Source of the DNA: Actinomycetales bacterium
Lineage (GTDB): Bacteria > Actinomycetota > Actinomycetes > Actinomycetales > Dermatophilaceae
Direction of reading: 5' to 3'
Assembly: GCA_016710645.1 (NCBI GenBank)
Contig: JADJVI010000061.1
Span: 1 to 44,874, forward strand
DNA length: 44,874 nucleotides
Of the stretch, positions 43,505 to 44,874 are shown piece by piece (positions within the stretch are counted from its first letter, which is position 1; each line of letters begins with the position of its first letter). Below the pieces are notes generated by a model. It did no database searches. It was not told the origin of the DNA and was given only the letters and a program-made list of their open reading frames with translations. A program made the position numbers and the translations under genes.

Positions 43505-44874
43505 AATCCGGGTCTTCGACTTTCCGCGTGATGGGGCGGGGTGGTCACGCTGCCATCCGGGCGGCGTTGTAGAGCATGATGCGGCATCGGTAGTTCTCGT
43601 GCGAGCGGTAGCCGCGGCCGATCCTCTTGATGTTCTTCACGGTGACGTTCGCTGCTTCGGTCTTGGCGTTGGTGGCTCGGGTCCGGATGAAGGTGGCGAT
43701 GGCGGGCCACCAGGTGTCGATGGTCTTCTTCAGCCGGGTTGTCTCGGGCATCGCGGCGAGGGTGACGTAGCTGTTGAACCGGGCGCGTTCTCGTTGAGCA
43801 TCGGCCACGGTGGTGCACGCGAGGACGCGCCGGAGCTGCTCCTTGACGCCCCACGCGGCGCCGATCTCGCAGGTCGGGTCGTCTTGGGCGAGAACGGTTT
43901 TCAGCTTGGTGCGGCCGCGTTCGGACAGCGAGTCGTACCCGCGCATGAGCAGGAGCCGGTTGGCCCAGGTGAGGTCGCCGGCTCGGCCGCGACGATCGTG
44001 CCGCTCCCAGGAGACGCGCCGCCGCACGTCGGTGACCATGGCGTTGGCGAGCTGGATGAGGTGGAAGTGGTCGACCGACACGCGGGCCTTGGGCAGCCAG
44101 GACCGGACCGCGGATCGGAACGCCGCCGAGGGGTCGATCGCCACGACCCGCACCCGGTGCCGCCACCACCGCGGCTGCGTCTTGAGCCAGGTCTTGACGG
44201 CGGCGGAATCGCGGCCGTCGACGACGCCGATCACCTGCCCGGTGGCCAAGTTGGTGAACGTCGTCATCCACGGCTCGACCCGCCGCCACGCGTCGTGCTC
44301 GTCCTTGTACCAGCGGACCGTACGGAACCGGTGCTCATCGATCCCCAGGGAGTACACCAGCGCTGGTCGTGCCGCCGCGCGGTCAGCGTGCGCGGTGGCG
44401 GCACGGGTCAGCTGCCGCATCGCGGTCGGCCACGACACACCCAGTTCGGCGGCGACCGCCTCGACGCAGCGAACCTCACCAGACAACGCGGCCAGGATCC
44501 GCTCCTTCAACCGGGTCGTGAGCCGCGCATACGGCGGGACCTGCTCGGTGTGCTCGGTGAACGTCGTCTTCGCACACAAGGATTCGCTGCACCGCCACCG
44601 CTTCTTGACCCACCACACCGTCACCAGCCCATCGAACGGGACGTCCCGGACCCGCTGCATCGTGCGCTGATGCACCCGCGTGGATACCACCCCGCACGAC
44701 GGGCAGCCGGCCTCCACTGCGGGGGTATCCAGGAACACCTCCCGGCCACCGTCGGCGCCTCGAGTCACCGCGACCACGCGGTACTCAGGCAAATTGAACA
44801 AGATGGACGCCGCCTCACTGGCAGCCTCGACCGTAGGCTTGAACACGCTCGTGGTCCTGACCTGACTGGATGTG
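43505..44874 (-). mobile_element. ISL3-family insertion sequence (right end outside window)
   Basis: The transposase gene and its flanks. A GGGTCTTCGACTTTCCGCG stretch at 43509-43527, after the transposase stop, is a candidate terminal repeat of the kind ISL3 elements carry; its partner should lie beyond 44874, so neither the repeat nor the 8-bp target duplication can be confirmed here. It borders the SPARSA operon on its promoter side. Confidence 0.6.
43545..44846 (-). CDS. ISL3 family transposase
   Basis: 433 aa, apparently complete. An N-terminal zinc ribbon (CPSCGVVSTRVHQR, then CSESLCAKTTF) and HTH (VRCVEAVAAELGVSWPTAMRQL) lead into the DDE domain: SLGIDEHRF (first Asp), VVAIDPSAAFRSAV (second Asp) and KARVSVDHFHLIQLAN, with ATNAKTEAANVTVKNIKRIGRGYRSHENYRCRI containing the final Glu. 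This is the standard plan of ISL3 transposases. It starts near 44846 behind the right end of the element and is not frameshifted, so the element may be active. Confidence 0.92.
   Translation of the reverse strand: MFKPTVEAASEAASILFNLPEYRVVAVTRGADGGREVFLDTPAVEAGCPSCGVVSTRVHQRTMQRVRDVPFDGLVTVWWVKKRWRCSESLCAKTTFTEHTEQVPPYARLTTRLKERILAALSGEVRCVEAVAAELGVSWPTAMRQLTRAATAHADRAAARPALVYSLGIDEHRFRTVRWYKDEHDAWRRVEPWMTTFTNLATGQVIGVVDGRDSAAVKTWLKTQPRWWRHRVRVVAIDPSAAFRSAVRSWLPKARVSVDHFHLIQLANAMVTDVRRRVSWERHDRRGRAGDLTWANRLLLMRGYDSLSERGRTKLKTVLAQDDPTCEIGAAWGVKEQLRRVLACTTVADAQRERARFNSYVTLAAMPETTRLKKTIDTWWPAIATFIRTRATNAKTEAANVTVKNIKRIGRGYRSHENYRCRIMLYNAARMAA

Overview
The window is high-GC (roughly 70 percent) bacterial DNA. 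The gene order pknB - pabA/trpG - small membrane gene - class E sortase - DUF881 - crgA - rhomboid - ppiA is the layout usually found near the replication origin of Actinomycetota. GTG, TTG and leaderless starts and TANNNT -10 boxes agree. A Micrococcales genome of the Intrasporangiaceae/Dermatophilaceae type is my best guess; this is inference, since no rRNA gene is present.

Region 1 (1-5.6 kb) is the origin-proximal cell-envelope block. pknB, pabA/trpG and the DUF881 gene carry frameshifts, which means either local decay or indel errors in the sequence. Region 2 (5.6-14.2 kb) is housekeeping: a coiled-coil/TM protein, a PPOX-fold protein, the KtrAB potassium system, an NCS2 uracil permease, a hotdog thioesterase, an HTH protein and a sirtuin. 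Its intergenic spaces hold unusual hairpin repeats. Region 3 (14.2-32.4 kb) is a surface-protein locus. It holds a secreted Ig-like protein, a MalT/LuxR-type regulator, three Crp/Fnr-family paralogues and a gene of about 10.7 kb for an LPXTG adhesin with 12 SdrD_B-like and at least 6 DUF11 modules, split by one frameshift. Region 4 (32.4-36.0 kb) is an MMPL transporter with its TetR regulator, closed by a 20-bp-stem terminator. Region 5 (36.1-44.9 kb) is a toxin and defence island: a DddA-like deaminase toxin with a WXG100-like partner and Imm1 immunity protein, an HTH-MNT/HEPN toxin-antitoxin pair, a short Argonaute/SIR2-APAZ pair (SPARSA type) and an ISL3-family transposase.

The strongest unexplained signal is a short word, GGTATGCCGT / ACGGCATACC, which I find at least 24 times on both strands, in all reading frames and between genes. 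It occurs even where it forces the rare codons ATA and GTA. It also appears as perfect inverted pairs forming terminator-like hairpins and as the head of repeated hairpin elements. It behaves like a DNA-uptake or REP-type word and has no exact copy in the distal defence island (38.2-44.9 kb).
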